From positions 1,302,001-1,366,000 of the forward strand of contig JAQFVV010006310.1 of the NCBI GenBank assembly GCA_028023455.1: 64,000 nucleotides of DNA, given 5' to 3'. Positions 38,889 to 51,600 of the stretch are shown piece after piece; position 1 is the first letter of the stretch, and each line of letters opens with the position of its first letter. Made by a program: the position numbers and the translations under genes. The notes beneath the pieces are model-generated. The model was not told the DNA's origin. It searched no databases and saw only the letters and a list, made by a program, of their open reading frames with translations. Source of the stretch: Epiperipatus broadwayi. Taxonomy: Eukaryota > Onychophora > Udeonychophora > Euonychophora > Peripatidae.

Positions 38889-38933
38889 GAGTCTAGAGAT
38901 GATGACGATCTGGATTTAGAATCTGATGATTTG
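38889..38933 (+). CDS. CIZ1-like zinc-finger protein, exon E (acidic micro-exon)
   Basis: A 45-bp exon, phase 0 at both ends, with acceptor ..tttttattttatag and donor GTAATT. It encodes ESRDDDDLDLESDDL, 9 acidic residues out of 15. Acidic low-complexity sequence at this place, between the TVDA block and the matrin-type finger, is typical of CIZ1. Because the exon is a multiple of three with symmetrical phase it could be skipped without breaking the frame. That would shorten the acidic region, but no expression evidence exists here. It is separated from exon F by the largest intron of the gene, 19.7 kb. Confidence 0.78.
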
Positions 38934-39835
38934 GTAATTTTTGCGTCTTATATTAATTATTGTTAACTTTATTGCTTTAAATGATATAATAAAATGCTAA
39001 ATATAACTATTTATTGTTGATGAGATACATTTACACGCATATTATGTGCCCAGATTGGAAGTTCCCTTATTTTTTTTAATTTTAATTAGTTTTCTTAGAA
39101 ATCAATTCAGGAACCTTTTGCTTAAAAACCAAACATCATCAGGGTAAACTGATAATATTATGTCTTAAAATATACTCCTATTAATAGCAAGTGATTTCTC
39201 TTTCCTATAAGTATGATTTTCAAAAGAATCCATCACAGAAATATATTCATTTTTTTTTCTCTGTAATCTATTATTTAAATGGTTTCTATGTGGCAAGCAT
39301 TTTAGAAATAAAGTTTGAAGAATTAGTTTTGTTTTATTTTATTTTATAATTTGTGTTATAAAAATCTTAAAATCAGATTTGGGTAATTTAATAAAAGTTA
39401 ATGGATAATCTTTTTAAAACATAACGGTGTTATTGTTAAAAAAGAAATGTGACTTTGTTTTAAATGGAAACAAAATGTTTGGTATCATAATTGTGATAAA
39501 TATTGTAATGAAATTTGATTTTCTAATTAATATTTTAAAATTTTCATTAGTGTTATATAATTTAAAGTAAGCATGTACTTCAGTAAATTAGAAAAATATT
39601 TCACAGCATTAAACAGTAATGTTTACCTGTTCTTATTAATGCAAATATTGATTAAATCACTTGGTGGTATTTTTACGACTAGTTTCTGGGACAACATATT
39701 GTAATAGAGATATGGCCAGTATTGCACCTATTTAGTATTATATAGTTTTGAAATTAGTTATTAGCTTAAACTAATTGCAAGCTGGATTTTATTTACATTA
39801 AATATAAAGTGATTCAGTATACATTCTCTAAAACT

Positions 39836-40051
39836 GGGAGTTCATTGTTATGAAACATTCTTATCAACTCTTTGTATAAACAATAAAACCAGATCTCCAC
39901 AAACAATTTTTAATCTTTTTTGACCTTACTTAGTTTCAATAATGGGAGGTCATTGTTATGAAACATTCTTTTCAACTCTGTGTATAAACAATAAAACCAG
40001 ATCTCCATAAACAATTTTTAATCTTTTTTTAGCCTTACTTAGTTTCAATAA
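39836..40051. repeat. Tandem duplication, period 108 bp, two copies
   Basis: gggagttcattgttatgaaa at 39836 is repeated from 39944 (gggaggtcattgttatgaaa). Both run through aataaaaccagatctcca and end ttacttagtttcaataat. Few differences are visible, so this is a fairly recent local duplication in the intron. Confidence 0.88.
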
Positions 40052-40445
40052 TTTCAATAGCAGAAAGATCACAAGTATATTCATTAAAAATCAGTACTAT
40101 GCATCAATAGTTCTTATATGTCTGATCTTGTTTTAAATGGGTAATTGGATAGTTTATTGCTCAGTTGTTCATATGAAGTTTGACTACTGGAAATAACAAG
40201 GCTAGTTTACAATTTACGGATCTTGAGCTCCAGAATTTTTATTTTTACCATTACATCAAATGATTCTGGACTATTGAATTATGATGGTCTGGTTTGGCTG
40301 CTATTCATTGCCCATTGCTTTTATTTCATACTTATAAGAGCTTTTAGAATTGAAGAGAAGTGCCATTACTGTTTATAAGCTGATAAATTGATTATGTGTA
40401 TATATGTATTTTTTGCATCTGTTTGATAAAAGTTGTGTTTTTTGC

Positions 40446-40477
<32 letters not shown>

Positions 40478-40659
40478 TTTCATAGATATGTTAACTAAGA
40501 TCAGACTACTCAATATTATGAATCCTATCAATTTGGGTAATATTAAGAGTAAATTTGCAATGCATTGCTATTCTAATTATAGGATTTAGTGGGAATAAAT
40601 GAAATTTCTTTTTTTTTGTTGTTGTTGCTTGATTCTATGAACTTAAAATATTATTTCAC

Positions 40660-42740
40660 TTGTATTACATCATTTTGTATATTAGTCACTTGATCCTCTT
40701 GAATAATTCTTCCAAATTCATTATCATCATGTTCAATCATTATCGATTCATTGCAGGATGAAAGTCTCTTCAAATTTAATCAAATTATTCTGAACTCTAG
40801 CTTTTCTTCTCAGCACACTAGTAAATGTCCTTATTTCATCTATCCATCTACATGTGATCTCTTTCTAGGTCTATTATAATCCAATTTGAAACATCAACTG
40901 TCCATTTATTATCTCTTCAAACAATATGTCCAACCCAACTCTATTTCAATTTCTCAATTCTTTCAGTATTATCAGTGGCAATTGTTTATTCTCTCACTTA
41001 TATATTTTGTTTTTGCGCTCACTTGATCCTCGTGAATAATTCTTCCATATTCATTATCATCACTTTCAGTCATTATCGATTTACTGCAGAATAAAAGTCT
41101 CTTCAAATTTAATCATATTATTCTGCACTCTAGCTTTTTTTGTCAACATATTTATTTCATCCATCCATCTACATGTAATCTTTTTTTAGATTTATTATAA
41201 TCTCTTGTAATCCAATTTAAAATACCAACTGTCCATCTATTATCTCTCAAGCAATAAGCAATATGTCCATCCCAGCTCTATTTCAATTTCTCAATTCTTT
41301 TAGTATTATCAGTAGCAATTGTTTATTCTTTCACATGTATATTTTGTTTTTGTTCTCTTAGTCTTAATATACATCTCTTCATACTAAAGTTGAATGTCTG
41401 AAATTTATTGCACTTCTGTTGAGTGTCTAAATCTTGGATTCATAGATAAGAACTGATAAAGCTCATCTATTAAAACCTTCCTTTTGAAATGCATAGACAT
41501 ATTTCCTTTTATTATTAACTTCTATTAAAAGCATCCATTTAAATTTAATTTTATGATCAATTTCATTATTATATTTCTATCTTTGTTAATAATCTGACCA
41601 AGGTATTTGTAATTGATAACTTCTTCAAATTCATGATGATCAATCTTTATTTTGTTCTGACAAAATCCATTGAAAATTATTTTAGTTTTTTAGCATTTAT
41701 CTTTAGTCTTAATTTCTTATTTTCATAGCAGAATCTAGATGATGTAAATAATCTCAATTTACTTTTAATCCCTTAGCTTCTTGTAAAAATGCTGAAAAAA
41801 GTTTTGGAGATATAGAATCACCCTGAAATACATTTTTTCACTGTTAATCTTTATAATATCACTATGTAATCTAATTGTTGTTACATTTTGACAAATATTT
41901 TTCATTAATATAATAATATCCTGTTTTTATCTATATCTTGTTGATGTAATGTTTTAATCACTATAGAAATGCTTAGAAAATGAAATGTCTTTTCTTAGTC
42001 TACAAATCCAAAACATAATGGCAACTCACAGTCATTGGATCTTTCTATCACTTCTCTCAATACTTGTATGTAATCTACTGCGCTAAAATCATTTTTAAAA
42101 TCAGCTTGTGTTTTAGTTGATTATAATCTAAAGTTCACTAGATTAGTTGTAATTTATCTTGATAAACGTTTTGTATACAACTGACATAAGACTGATAAGT
42201 CTGTAATTTCTAATATTTTTTTTATCATTTAGACATGTAATATATAACTTTGACATCTTTTTTTTTTTTTTTCTATTTCATCGACATTTCCTCAAGTTGT
42301 GATAAATTTATTGCGTGTTTCCCTTAATTTAAAAACACTGGGCAATTCAGATGTAATAACTATAAGGGATAGTTTGTTTTCTTGTTGTTTATTGCTATAT
42401 ATTCTTTACAGAACTTATTTTTATTCTTTACAGAACTCTTCTACTCATTTCATGATCTCAACTCTCTTTTTAGTGATAATTTCATCTTTTTTATTGAAGA
42501 AATAATTTTCTTTCCAATATCAAGATATTGTTTAAACTTTTGAAACTTAATTTTTTTTTTAGCTTTCCTTTTGTATTTTTTTAAAAATTTTCATATTCGT
42601 TCTTATGCATATTCTCTTATCTTAGAAAGTGTATTGGTAAATTGCTACCTTTTTTGTACCAATTATCTTCAGCTTCCTTATTGATTTCAGTCAAATCTGA
42701 ACCATCTTCAAAGTCTTTGTAAATTCTAAATTAAGACTAA
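40660..42740 (-). mobile_element. RTE-clade retrotransposon remnant, minus strand, with duplicated 3' end
   Basis: On the minus strand, near 42210-42170 the frame reads NYRLISLMSVVYKTF, the RT block that reads NYRPISLLSxxYKLF in RTE elements. Further on, near 42070-41990, it reads QVLREVIERSNDCELPLCFGF, which also occurs in the plus-strand RTE copy at 61210-61280. Upstream near 42330 a frame gives ITSELPSVFKL, in the pre-RT region. Stops and frame changes are frequent. The 3' part occurs twice: about 40680-40980 and 41020-41340 share cacttgatcctcntgaataa, gaaagtctcttcaaat, attgtttattc and more. Either a second truncated copy or a tandem duplication explains this. Confidence 0.75.
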
Positions 42741-43579
42741 GATTATCAAGTGTTAATACTGATTTTATAAATACTTTTCATTTCTAGTTTTGTATTAACA
42801 TTTATCTTGCAAAGTAATAATAGCTTTAATGACAAAAATGTACAGAGTAGACAATAGGAATTTATCGTGTTTGGTTTTATTATGCTCTCTAAGAGGCATC
42901 AAAGAGTCTCATCACTTAACAGCAAACTTCTTTCTGCAAATTTCTCATTAATTAATATGATTTATTTGGATCAGTAATAAAGTTGAAGACTATACTCAAT
43001 AACTGCAGATCATTTACTTTGACACTTGAATATCAATATTGAATTTGGAAGATTAACTTCAGAAAAATAATATTACCATTTTTTTAACTGCTTCAGCATC
43101 CTGACTAATTACTGCTTGCATTTGCAATTTACTTCAGTTTTATTCTTATTGGTGCTATATCATTGATGTCATTATCTCCCTAAGAAATAAATTTTTCTTT
43201 ATGTTTTATTAGAAGTGAAGGTATTTGCAATTTATTACTGTTTTGCATGCATGGTTATGTTGACCCTCTGATGGCAGGTAATATAGCAGTAGTTATTGTA
43301 ATCCTTTCTGTTAAAAAATTTTTTCTTGGCCTGTTGCTAGAGATTCAACAAAAATTATGTTGAACTGAGTGCATGCAGATATATAAGGGTTGTACAGAGA
43401 AAATATCTTTTTGTATAGAAATCTGGAAAGAGAACAAAGGAACAGCTGTTAAACTTGCTGAATGATTGACAGTATAGAACTTACTGTTTTGGTTTACTCG
43501 GAAGAGAGGTGGGTATTAATAGTATCTTTCTTGAAATAGAGTCATTTTGCTTGGGAAAATGCAATTCCTTATATTGATA

Positions 43580-45240
43580 TTAAAGATGATAAAAAAGATA
43601 TTACAAATTACAATGGATTTTGGATTCTACCCAGTATAGATTTAAAAATTGTTTTAGGACAGTGGATTGCATTCGAGCATTGAGAGAAGTTATAGAGTAA
43701 TCCAGTGACTATGAGTTGCCATTATGCTTTCGATTTATAAATTATGAAAGGGCATTTGATTTTATAAGCATTTCTCTGGTGATTAAAACATTAGATCAAC
43801 AAGAAATATACTCAGGATAGTATATTCTGCAGAATATTTATGAAAATGCAAGAGTAACAATTAGATTATGTGCTGATATTAATAAAATTAACTTTGAGAA
43901 GGGAGTACATCATGATTTGTATATCTTCAAATCTTTTTACAATGGTTTTACAAGAAATATTTTGTGGATTAAAATAGGAAGCTAAGGGATTTAAATAGAG
44001 ATTATTTAAATCATCTAGACCAGTGGTCTTCAACCACCGGTGCCGGTCCATAGAAGTTTTTTGCTGGTCCGCGATAGACTGGCAAGAAAGTTTTAATAAC
44101 AAAATAATATTTTAAACTTTTAATTAATATAAACAATTTTTATTTATTTTTTTCATCGCACTTTTACCTGATTAAAAAAAAAGAAACAGAACAAAATCTA
44201 ATCAGTCATACATAAATTAATTTGTTTTTCTAGTTATCACAGATGTTTATGAGGGGGGGGGGGGTAGAATTAAATTTTTTATTACTTTTCTAAAAAAATT
44301 AAAAAAAAAAAAGTTGTTTATTATACAAACTCCATATATATATATAACTTCATCTAAGGCTAAGCTGTTTACATCTTTAAGAAAATTTATCTATAGACTT
44401 CTGCTGGTCCATGAAACCTTATCCTTATTTTTGCCGGTCCGCGAAACCTTATCTTTATTTTTACCGGTCCTCAGGTGTGAAAAGGTTGAAGACCACTGAC
44501 CTAGACTTTGTTGATAATGTGGTTTTTGCAAATATTGCTTCAAAATGTCAGGAAATGTTGCAAAAGTTCTCAGATGGAAATAAAATAGGAATAAAGATAA
44601 ATGTTAAAAAGTCGAAAAAATAGTGTTCAGTGGATTTTTTTTTCAGAAGGAAATAAAGATTGATAATCATGACTTAGAAGTCATCAATCACAAGTATATT
44701 TGTCAGATTTTTAACACAGATGGAAATATAATAGATAAAATTAATCATAGAATTAAATCCAAGTGCTTTTGATAGAGATAACTTACTATTAAAAGAAAAT
44801 ATACCTATATGTTTGAAAAAAAAAGTTTTTAATAAATGTGTTTTACCAGAATTTTATTACGGATGTGACATTTGTGAATACTTATCAGAAGAGCGACATA
44901 GAGACTTCAGACTGCTCAACAAAGTATGGAGAGGTGTTTGTTAGAAATAACAGAAGAAAGCCAGAATGTAATTTATTGATGATAGAAAACCATTGAAAGA
45001 AGTAAGAGATATAAATAGAATTGAGCTGGATAAATTAGTTGACAGTTGAAGTTTTAAACTGGATCCCAAGAGATTATAAAGATCTAGAAAGAGACTGCAT
45101 CTGATATAAATGGATGAAATAAGAATGTTTGCTCATGTGGAAAAGAAAATTTAAGGGTTGAAGTAATTGGATTAAACTTGGAATGGTTTTCATCCTGCAG
45201 TGAATTGATAATGGTTGAAAATGATGGTGTTAGTGGCATA
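43580..45240 (+). mobile_element. RTE-clade retrotransposon remnant, plus strand
   Basis: Sequence related to the copies at 40660 and 61141. Near 43675-43720 it reads ALREVIE, then ELPLCFRFINYERAFDF in a neighbouring frame. Further on it reads VLQEIFCGLK, and after an inserted hAT-type MITE (44021-44498) HL and DFVDNVVFAN, where the catalytic FADD box has become FVDN. The 3' part reads YICQIFNTDGN, later FYYGCDI, and SMERC- near 44900, the RTE C-terminal domain order. Multiple frameshifts show a dead copy. It appears 5' truncated inside the RT domain. Confidence 0.78.
44021..44498. mobile_element. hAT-type MITE inserted in the RTE copy, 478 bp
   Basis: Starts cagtggtcttcaaccaccgg and ends ggttgaagaccactg, a perfect inverted pair of 15 bases. 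The duplication is atctagac (44013-44020) and acctagac (44499-44506), matching at 7 of 8. The interior has several ccggtcc / gctggtcc motifs clustered near both ends (ctggtccgcgatagac, gccggtccgcgaaacctta), plus a G run at 44253-44262. It interrupts the FADD region of the RTE copy, so it is younger than that copy. Short open frames inside are not genes. Confidence 0.92.
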
Positions 45241-46284
45241 TATAGTATGTATATCAATATACAAAATTAGAAGTGTTTTTATATATATTTCTGTCTTTGA
45301 TCATTGATTTTAATTATAACACTTTGTTCAGAACCAATTAATCGTGAAGCGTCTACTTTATAAATATTTAATAAGTTAGAAAATTAATATTAAAGTTGCA
45401 TTAGTTTTAAAAAATTACTTTCATGGTACCTACAAAATTTATGTTAACATCTTCACACATACCACTATATAATGATTAGAAAGAAATTGCTTTTATATAT
45501 ATAGTATTATTGTATAAGTCAAATGCTTATTATAAATTTAAATATCAGTCAAAATACATATGGAATATGCTTTTAAAAAAAAATATTTTTTTTGGCATGA
45601 AATATAATAAAATGCAAATTATTTCCAATATCATTAAAAATTTGAGACATTTTATTTTGTAAATGCAAAACATTCCATTAGGAAGAAAGTAGCTTTTTAA
45701 TGTTTCTGTTGATATGCCACAAAATACAATTTTTCCTCTCTAGAATCATCTGACAATAAAACTTTAACAGCTTTTATTACATTATGATTCTTTTAAACTT
45801 TTTTTTCACTGTGCTGCTTTACAAAAATCTTTTTTTATTTGAATTTGTATATTATTATTTTGTTATCTTCTTAGCTGCTTTGTTTTTATGTGAATTTCTA
45901 TCATTAATCATCAACTTAAAATAATCTTACTACTTTGAATAACCTCAAACATTTTGTTTTATAGCATTTACTATTTATCATTAATTTGATTAATTTTTAG
46001 AAAATATTTGAAGCATAACTATTTACTTTCTCTCAATAGTTTTTAGATTAATGAACATTAAATTAAATAAAAATTGTAAATATATATTTATGAAATTTAT
46101 ACAATGCAATTTGTCTTCATACTTTTGCTGTGAACATTGATCAACTTGAAAAAAGAAATAATTTTAGTTATTTGAAAAAAATACAGTAGAAAATTTTATT
46201 AGTTTGCACTTTTTTAAGAAAAATCTTTACATATTGTTTTAAAACTAGAGGGAGGATCATCTATATATTATATAAATGGTAATA
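45241..46284 (+). other. Intron sequence, nothing recognised
   Basis: A+T-rich intron between the RTE and LINE copies. No coding, RNA or clear repeat features. Confidence 0.5.
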
Positions 46285-47840
46285 TATTTGGGAATGGATG
46301 GAGTTTTAGCTGATCTTATTAACAGATTGTATGAAAATAATTACTATATATATCAATTAGGGAATATAGAATCAGTTAAAGCTAAAAGGATGCCCTATGT
46401 CATCTATTTTGTTTTATTGTATTTGAGAGCAATGGAAAGACTAGGAAGGAGGGGCAGAGATACCATTAATAGGTGGCAAGTGAGTATATACATTATCGGG
46501 TCTTTTATTTGTGGGTGATTTTTTATGAACAGAAAGAAGAGAAGATATGGAAGTTATGCTGAGGTCATGCACAATGGTGGGTAAAGAGATGGGGATTAAA
46601 TTTAGTGAAGAAAAATCAAAATTAATGATGATTAATTCTGAGGAAAGAGAAGACAAAGAATTTTTATTGGAGGATATAAAGTTAAGTGTGGTGAATAGGT
46701 ATAATTATTTGAGAATCATCTTAAGTAATCAGAGAAATAGCTTGGATTAATGGGAGAAAAAAATGATTAATGAAGCAAAGAAAAGAAAGGGACTAATAAA
46801 GAAATTAACAGTGTTTTCATATATAGAAAATATGATGTAGGTAGAATTGTATGGAAGGGAGTGGCAGTAGCCATGGTTAACATATGGTAACGATGTATTA
46901 TGTGTAAGCAAAGGGGTGTTAGATTACTTAGAAAAAGTACAAGAGAAGTAGGAAGACATGAATTAGATGCAGGTGTGTGGATGACAAAGGAAACAATTCA
47001 AGGAGAAATGGTATGATAAAGTTTTTATATGAGAGATGCAAAATGAAAAGGTACGGTATGCAGAAGATTTGTATAAAGAATTTATGTTAGTATACTTGTT
47101 TAAAAGATGGGATGATTATGTTAGGAGAATTGTTGAGGGTAATAGTTGCAAGGAATGGGATAGAAGAATAGATGCATTAATGAAGAATGGGGAGATGGAG
47201 AACTAGTATGGAGAGTAAAAAGAGTTTAAATATATATAGAAGTAAACAATTTTGGGTGTGAGTTAATTTATGATAATAGCAAGGAAAGCACTTTACTGTT
47301 TAAGGCTTGAACAGGATCTGTAGCAAAAAGGAAATATACATATGTTAAAATGTGGGTGATTTAGTCTGCAAGTTGTGTAAGGAGGAAGGCATAGAAAATA
47401 TTAGCATCTGTTAATTAAATGTAAGTGCTTGCAAGCAGAAAGGATACAAATAATGAAGTTGTGGGAGAATAAATATAAATAAAGTGATTATACAGAAAGT
47501 GGGTTCTTGATTTTTATGCTGGGTTTGGAAAAAGATAAGATGGATTTAGAACTATCTACAGCTTTGAAAATGAAGGCATTGTTCCTTTGAAAGCGCTAAG
47601 TATAGAAATAAATATATTAGAGATTCGTGTGGAAATATTAGCGTAAAATATCTGATCATTACATATAAAGGCTATGGAATTGACAAAGATTATGTTGTGG
47701 AAATGGGATGGAGCAAGATAGAGAAGAATATGTGAAAAACATAGGGTGAGAATGGAAAGGGAAGATAAAGTCGTTAACAGGTTTCTTTCCTGACTCCGAA
47801 AAAGAAGTCATGGTGCATCTCATCAAATATGAAAGCTTGT
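46285..47840 (+). mobile_element. SGNH-type LINE, 5'-truncated copy
   Basis: The same family as the longer copy at 49162-55390. LINRLYENNYYIYQLGNIES at the start matches the region near 53640-53700 of the longer copy. The 3' part keeps the order YNYL, an LDYLEKVQE-like region, an RKALYCLRLEQDL-like region (near 47285) and the end block near 47780-47830 (gtcgttaacaggtttctttc). The sequence starts inside the RT domain, as expected of incomplete reverse transcription. Frameshifts are frequent. It is about 80-85 percent like its sister by eye. Confidence 0.75.
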
Positions 47841-49161
47841 TTGTTTGGATTTTATAACTGAACAAATATTACACGACTCTTGAAGAATCTTGCATGATTT
47901 TTTTTTCTTTTTGTATAGAATTTTGCTGGTATACACATTTGTGCTTTGTTTTAAAAATCTTTGGAATTTGCATTATAAAAATACATATTGAAAATCGATA
48001 TCTTAATTATTTTTGAATGGTAACAAAAAAGAGAACTGCACTGATTAAAAAATTAATTAGAAATTTTTTTAAACAAAATGTGTATTTAATAATTATTAAA
48101 GTAAAATTTAAAATGACACAGATACAGCAAGAGTCAATCCTATTGAATTTAATACATTTACTTTGAAATTGATAAACTTTTAGGGACGACAGTTTAAATA
48201 TGTTTAACATGTGAAAAAATAAAATGACAAGTGCATTCTTACATGATAAATTAAGTTTTAAATATGTTTGATTAATGCAAAAGAAAGGAAATAAGTGGTA
48301 TGGGTATTTGTCTGATATTAAAGATATAATAAAAAGATAGGCTAAATATTTATTTTTTAAAAAACTAATTTACAATAAATAAATGAAAAAGATAACGTAC
48401 AATATTGAAAAAATATTTTTTTGTATATTTATATCTATCTATTCTTTATATATATATATACACACACATAGGTTATGGATTTTGCTTTATAAATTATTTG
48501 AAATAATATGAAAAATATTTACTTATAAAAATAATAACTGTCTGTGCAATAAATTAACAATCTTTTATTAAGTGCTTTACAAATTATACTTTAAACAATA
48601 TTAAAAATTATCCAATACAATAGAATCATTAAAATATATATTTTTTCTTTTATATCTACAATACATATTAATATCTTTTAAGCCAATAAACTTCACATGA
48701 TCACCATTTCTCTGGCTTTCACTGAGTGGCAATACATATAGGGAGTTTTGCCTGTTTTATACTAATATCTTACAATTTTTGTGGAAAATAGCTAAAGTAT
48801 GTCATTACAAAAAAAATTGCATTTATTCAGAGATGGCACTTCATGCATTTTGGAGAGAATAACAGTCATTGTTTCACTGATACTCATATTACAATTATAA
48901 CCATTGACCATAATATTTTTTTATGAAATTCATTAATCAACCCATACACAAGCATGAAAATGAATAAATAGTTACACATTTATACCAATGCATAAAGAAA
49001 CCCAGCAATCATAAATTTACAGTATTTTAATAATGAACAGGGGCATCATTAGGTGATCCTGGAGAGTAAATCAATCTTATCTCTCCATATAAGAAACACG
49101 ATATTTATTAGTTAAATTAGAAATGTATGATTTTATTCAAGAAAGCGGTAGATAAATATAT
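47841..49161 (+). other. Intron sequence, nothing recognised
   Basis: A+T-rich intron with a short (ta)n(ca)n run near 48445-48470. Minus-strand open frames here show no family features. Confidence 0.5.
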
Positions 49162-50065
49162 ATTGTGGTGGTAACAAGTTGATACATACAGATATGTATG
49201 ATAATTAGGGGGTGTCGTGCTGATGTCGCTGATTTGCTCTCTGAGATAAGTTTTATATATTTTTAATAACATCTAGAAAAAATTTTCTGTTGCTGGAGAA
49301 TATTTGGTTAGGAAATGGACGAGAAAAGAGAGTTCCAGCACAGAGAGGTCGATTTAATTGGATTTGGAAAGATCAAGACAAATATTGCTAACGTTTGGAA
49401 TGTGACCTGATATATCTGACATTTTAAATATAAAAGAAAAAAATATTTTTTTATGTATGCGTTTACTGCAAAGAGGCTTAAAACTAAGGCAGCTATTAAA
49501 AAATTTTTCAATGTAAGTAAGAGAGGGATTTATTTGAGAAAGAGGGTAATGTTTTAGGGGAGCATGTGTTTATCAGTCTTTATTTAAAATAAAAAAATTT
49601 CTTTTTCGTTTTGTATAAATAGGTTTGAAGAGTAATAGAAAAATCATAAATTTAAATATAGAGTAGGGGAATTGAAAAACATGGATTGCATTTATATCTC
49701 ACAATGTCTGTATGATAGTCAGAAGGAAAGTAGGCGTGCTTTGATATAGTATGTGATAAAGTTTTTCCATCTGAAGTGCTTAAATAAGACTAGGAAAGAT
49801 ATAAAAGATGTATGGTTGTGTAGATCATGTAATAATGTGATAAAAGAGGTGAAAAAATGGTTTTTAAGTTTAGATAATTTAAAGAGAAAGGAGAAATGGA
49901 GGAAAATGTAGATAAGGATGATAGAATGGAGTGTATATTTAATGGAGTGACGAGATATGGATGACAAAATAAGTAGTGCAATGGAGTTAGTTAGATAAAG
50001 AATAAGTACGATAGAGGAAGAGGTAAAAAATGTAGAAGTAAAATTAAAAGTGTTAGATATGAAGT

Positions 50066-50640
50066 GTGAGCAGATCAAATAAATTAATGAATAGAAATGA
50101 TAAGGAAGAAGTAAATAAGGAAATCCAGAAGGTGGAAGAAAATGTTACGGATAAAGTAGGGAAAATAAATTATGAGACAATCTTGATAGGGGACTCAATA
50201 ATTAGAGAATATGAAGATGTAATTACAAGGAAAAATAGAAATAGGTATGTAAGAATATGGCTTGACTGGAGCTAGAATTTGGGATAATACGGATAAGGTA
50301 AAGAAGCAGGGGAATAGAGATGTTTATGTTATGGTAGAGACAAATAATTTGTCAGAGCTATTGGAGAGCAAAGGATGAATACAAAGAACTGATTAGTTGT
50401 TTGAATAAGGTTAAAGGAAGAGTAGGAGTCGTTGAATTACTACCAAGATTCGACAATAGGTATATGTTAGATAGGGGCATGCTCTATAAATGAGATTGAA
50501 AAAATTATGATGTTTGTGGATGTGTGGTTTTTTTTTTTTAATTAGTAAAAGGGAGTTATACAGTGAAGATGGGTTGCAAAACAAGACTGGAGCATTATGG
50601 GGTTTGATTTATGAAAAATATTATAGTTTGGGAAACTTTT
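50066..50640 (+). pseudogene. LINE ORF1 relic with SGNH/GDSL esterase-like domain
   Basis: KINYETILIGDSIIREYEDV carries the GDS block of the SGNH family around the catalytic Ser. In a second frame comes LTGARIWDN, then RDVYVMVETNNLSE, where the G-x-ND block has become TNN. Next is RVGVVELLPRFDNRYMLDRG, matching the LLPR segment seen in such ORF1 proteins. Finally RELYSEDGLQNKTGALWG stands at the catalytic D-x-x-H position, here DGLQ. So Ser and Asp are kept but His is replaced by Gln, and the N of the G-x-N-D block is displaced. Several frameshifts separate the blocks. The domain probably acted in membrane or lipid interactions of the RNP (role unsettled for the family). Confidence 0.68.
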
Positions 50641-50825
50641 AAGGAGGGTAGGGTTTTAAATTACAGTATTATCAAAAATAAAGATTAAGAATGGACGGAA
50701 TGTTCGGAAGTAAAGAAATAGTAGCTGATCCAGTTATAAATGTAGATGTGGATAGGGAATGGGTTTATAAAACTAATGATGAACAAACTAATTACAAATG
50801 TAATAGATTAAAAAGATAGTAAGAA

Positions 50826-51600
50826 AGGAAGAAATTGTTAAAATTGGATTTTTGAATATGCAAGATGGTAGGAGACCAGAAAAGTGGTTGAATTAAACAA
50901 AGCAGTTAAAAACGAAGGGCTTGAGGTATTAGCAGTAATGGAAACACATCTAAGAAAAGAAGAAGAATCTACACTGGAAAATTTGATATGGCAGGATATA
51001 AATAGAAAAGAAAAAAGGAGAAATGGTATAGGAGTTATGTCAAAAAAATATTTAAATAGTGTACAGTGTTGAACATTTATGGTTTGAAATAAGGTTAGAA
51101 AGACAAGAATCAATGGTAGCTATGATATATATATATATGGCCATTGGAGATAGTCAAACTATAATGGAGTGGAACTGTAGCATATGTGAATGCCTAGTCT
51201 AGTCAAGGATGTACAAAGTTTCAAAAAGGGGGGGGGGGGATAATGGTTATAGAGAATATGAATGGGCATATTGAAGAAATTGATGCCTTGGATAACAAGA
51301 ATGGACAGCTTTTGAATAAATTTGAGCATTGAAAAAATTTTGGCAGTGAGTAAATTTGAGCATTGGAAATTTATCAAATATTTATGAGGGGCAATACACA
51401 TGGACTAGAAATAATATATTTTACACAATAGATTGTGTATTAGTAGAGAAAGAGGGAATGAATAAAGTACGGAAATTAAAGTGTGATAATGAAGAGAGAA
51501 TATGTAATAGTGATCATAATTTCTTTATAATAGAAATAGTTAGTATTTTGTTGGAAAATAATAATAAAAGTAGAAAGGAGAGTGAAAGATGTGGATGAAG
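50826..51600 (+). pseudogene. LINE endonuclease (EEP/APE-type) relic
   Basis: Starts VKIGFLNMQDGRRPEK (equivalent to the K-x-LN-x-QG start), then LEVLAVMETHLRKEE with the catalytic Glu of the ETH box, and GIGVMSKK. After a gap and frameshifts comes ENMNGHIEEIDALDNKNGQL, where the GD-x-N-GHIG metal/catalytic box reads ENMN, so the key Asp is lost. Then YEGQYTWTRNNIFYTIDCVL, and finally CNSDHNFFIIEI with the terminal SDH box intact. The order is that of an apurinic-endonuclease-like nuclease that nicks the target DNA for retrotransposition. The loss of Asp and the stops make it inactive. Confidence 0.78.

Noticed and set aside
44314-44623. Plus-strand open frames around 44314-44623
   Set aside because: They combine the right half of a hAT-type MITE with the disrupted RTE reverse transcriptase; not a gene.
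49719-50078. Minus-strand open frame of 119 codons, hydrophobic
   Set aside because: It runs opposite to the LINE ORF1 region; the purine-rich sense strand gives a pyrimidine-rich, serine/leucine-rich shadow.
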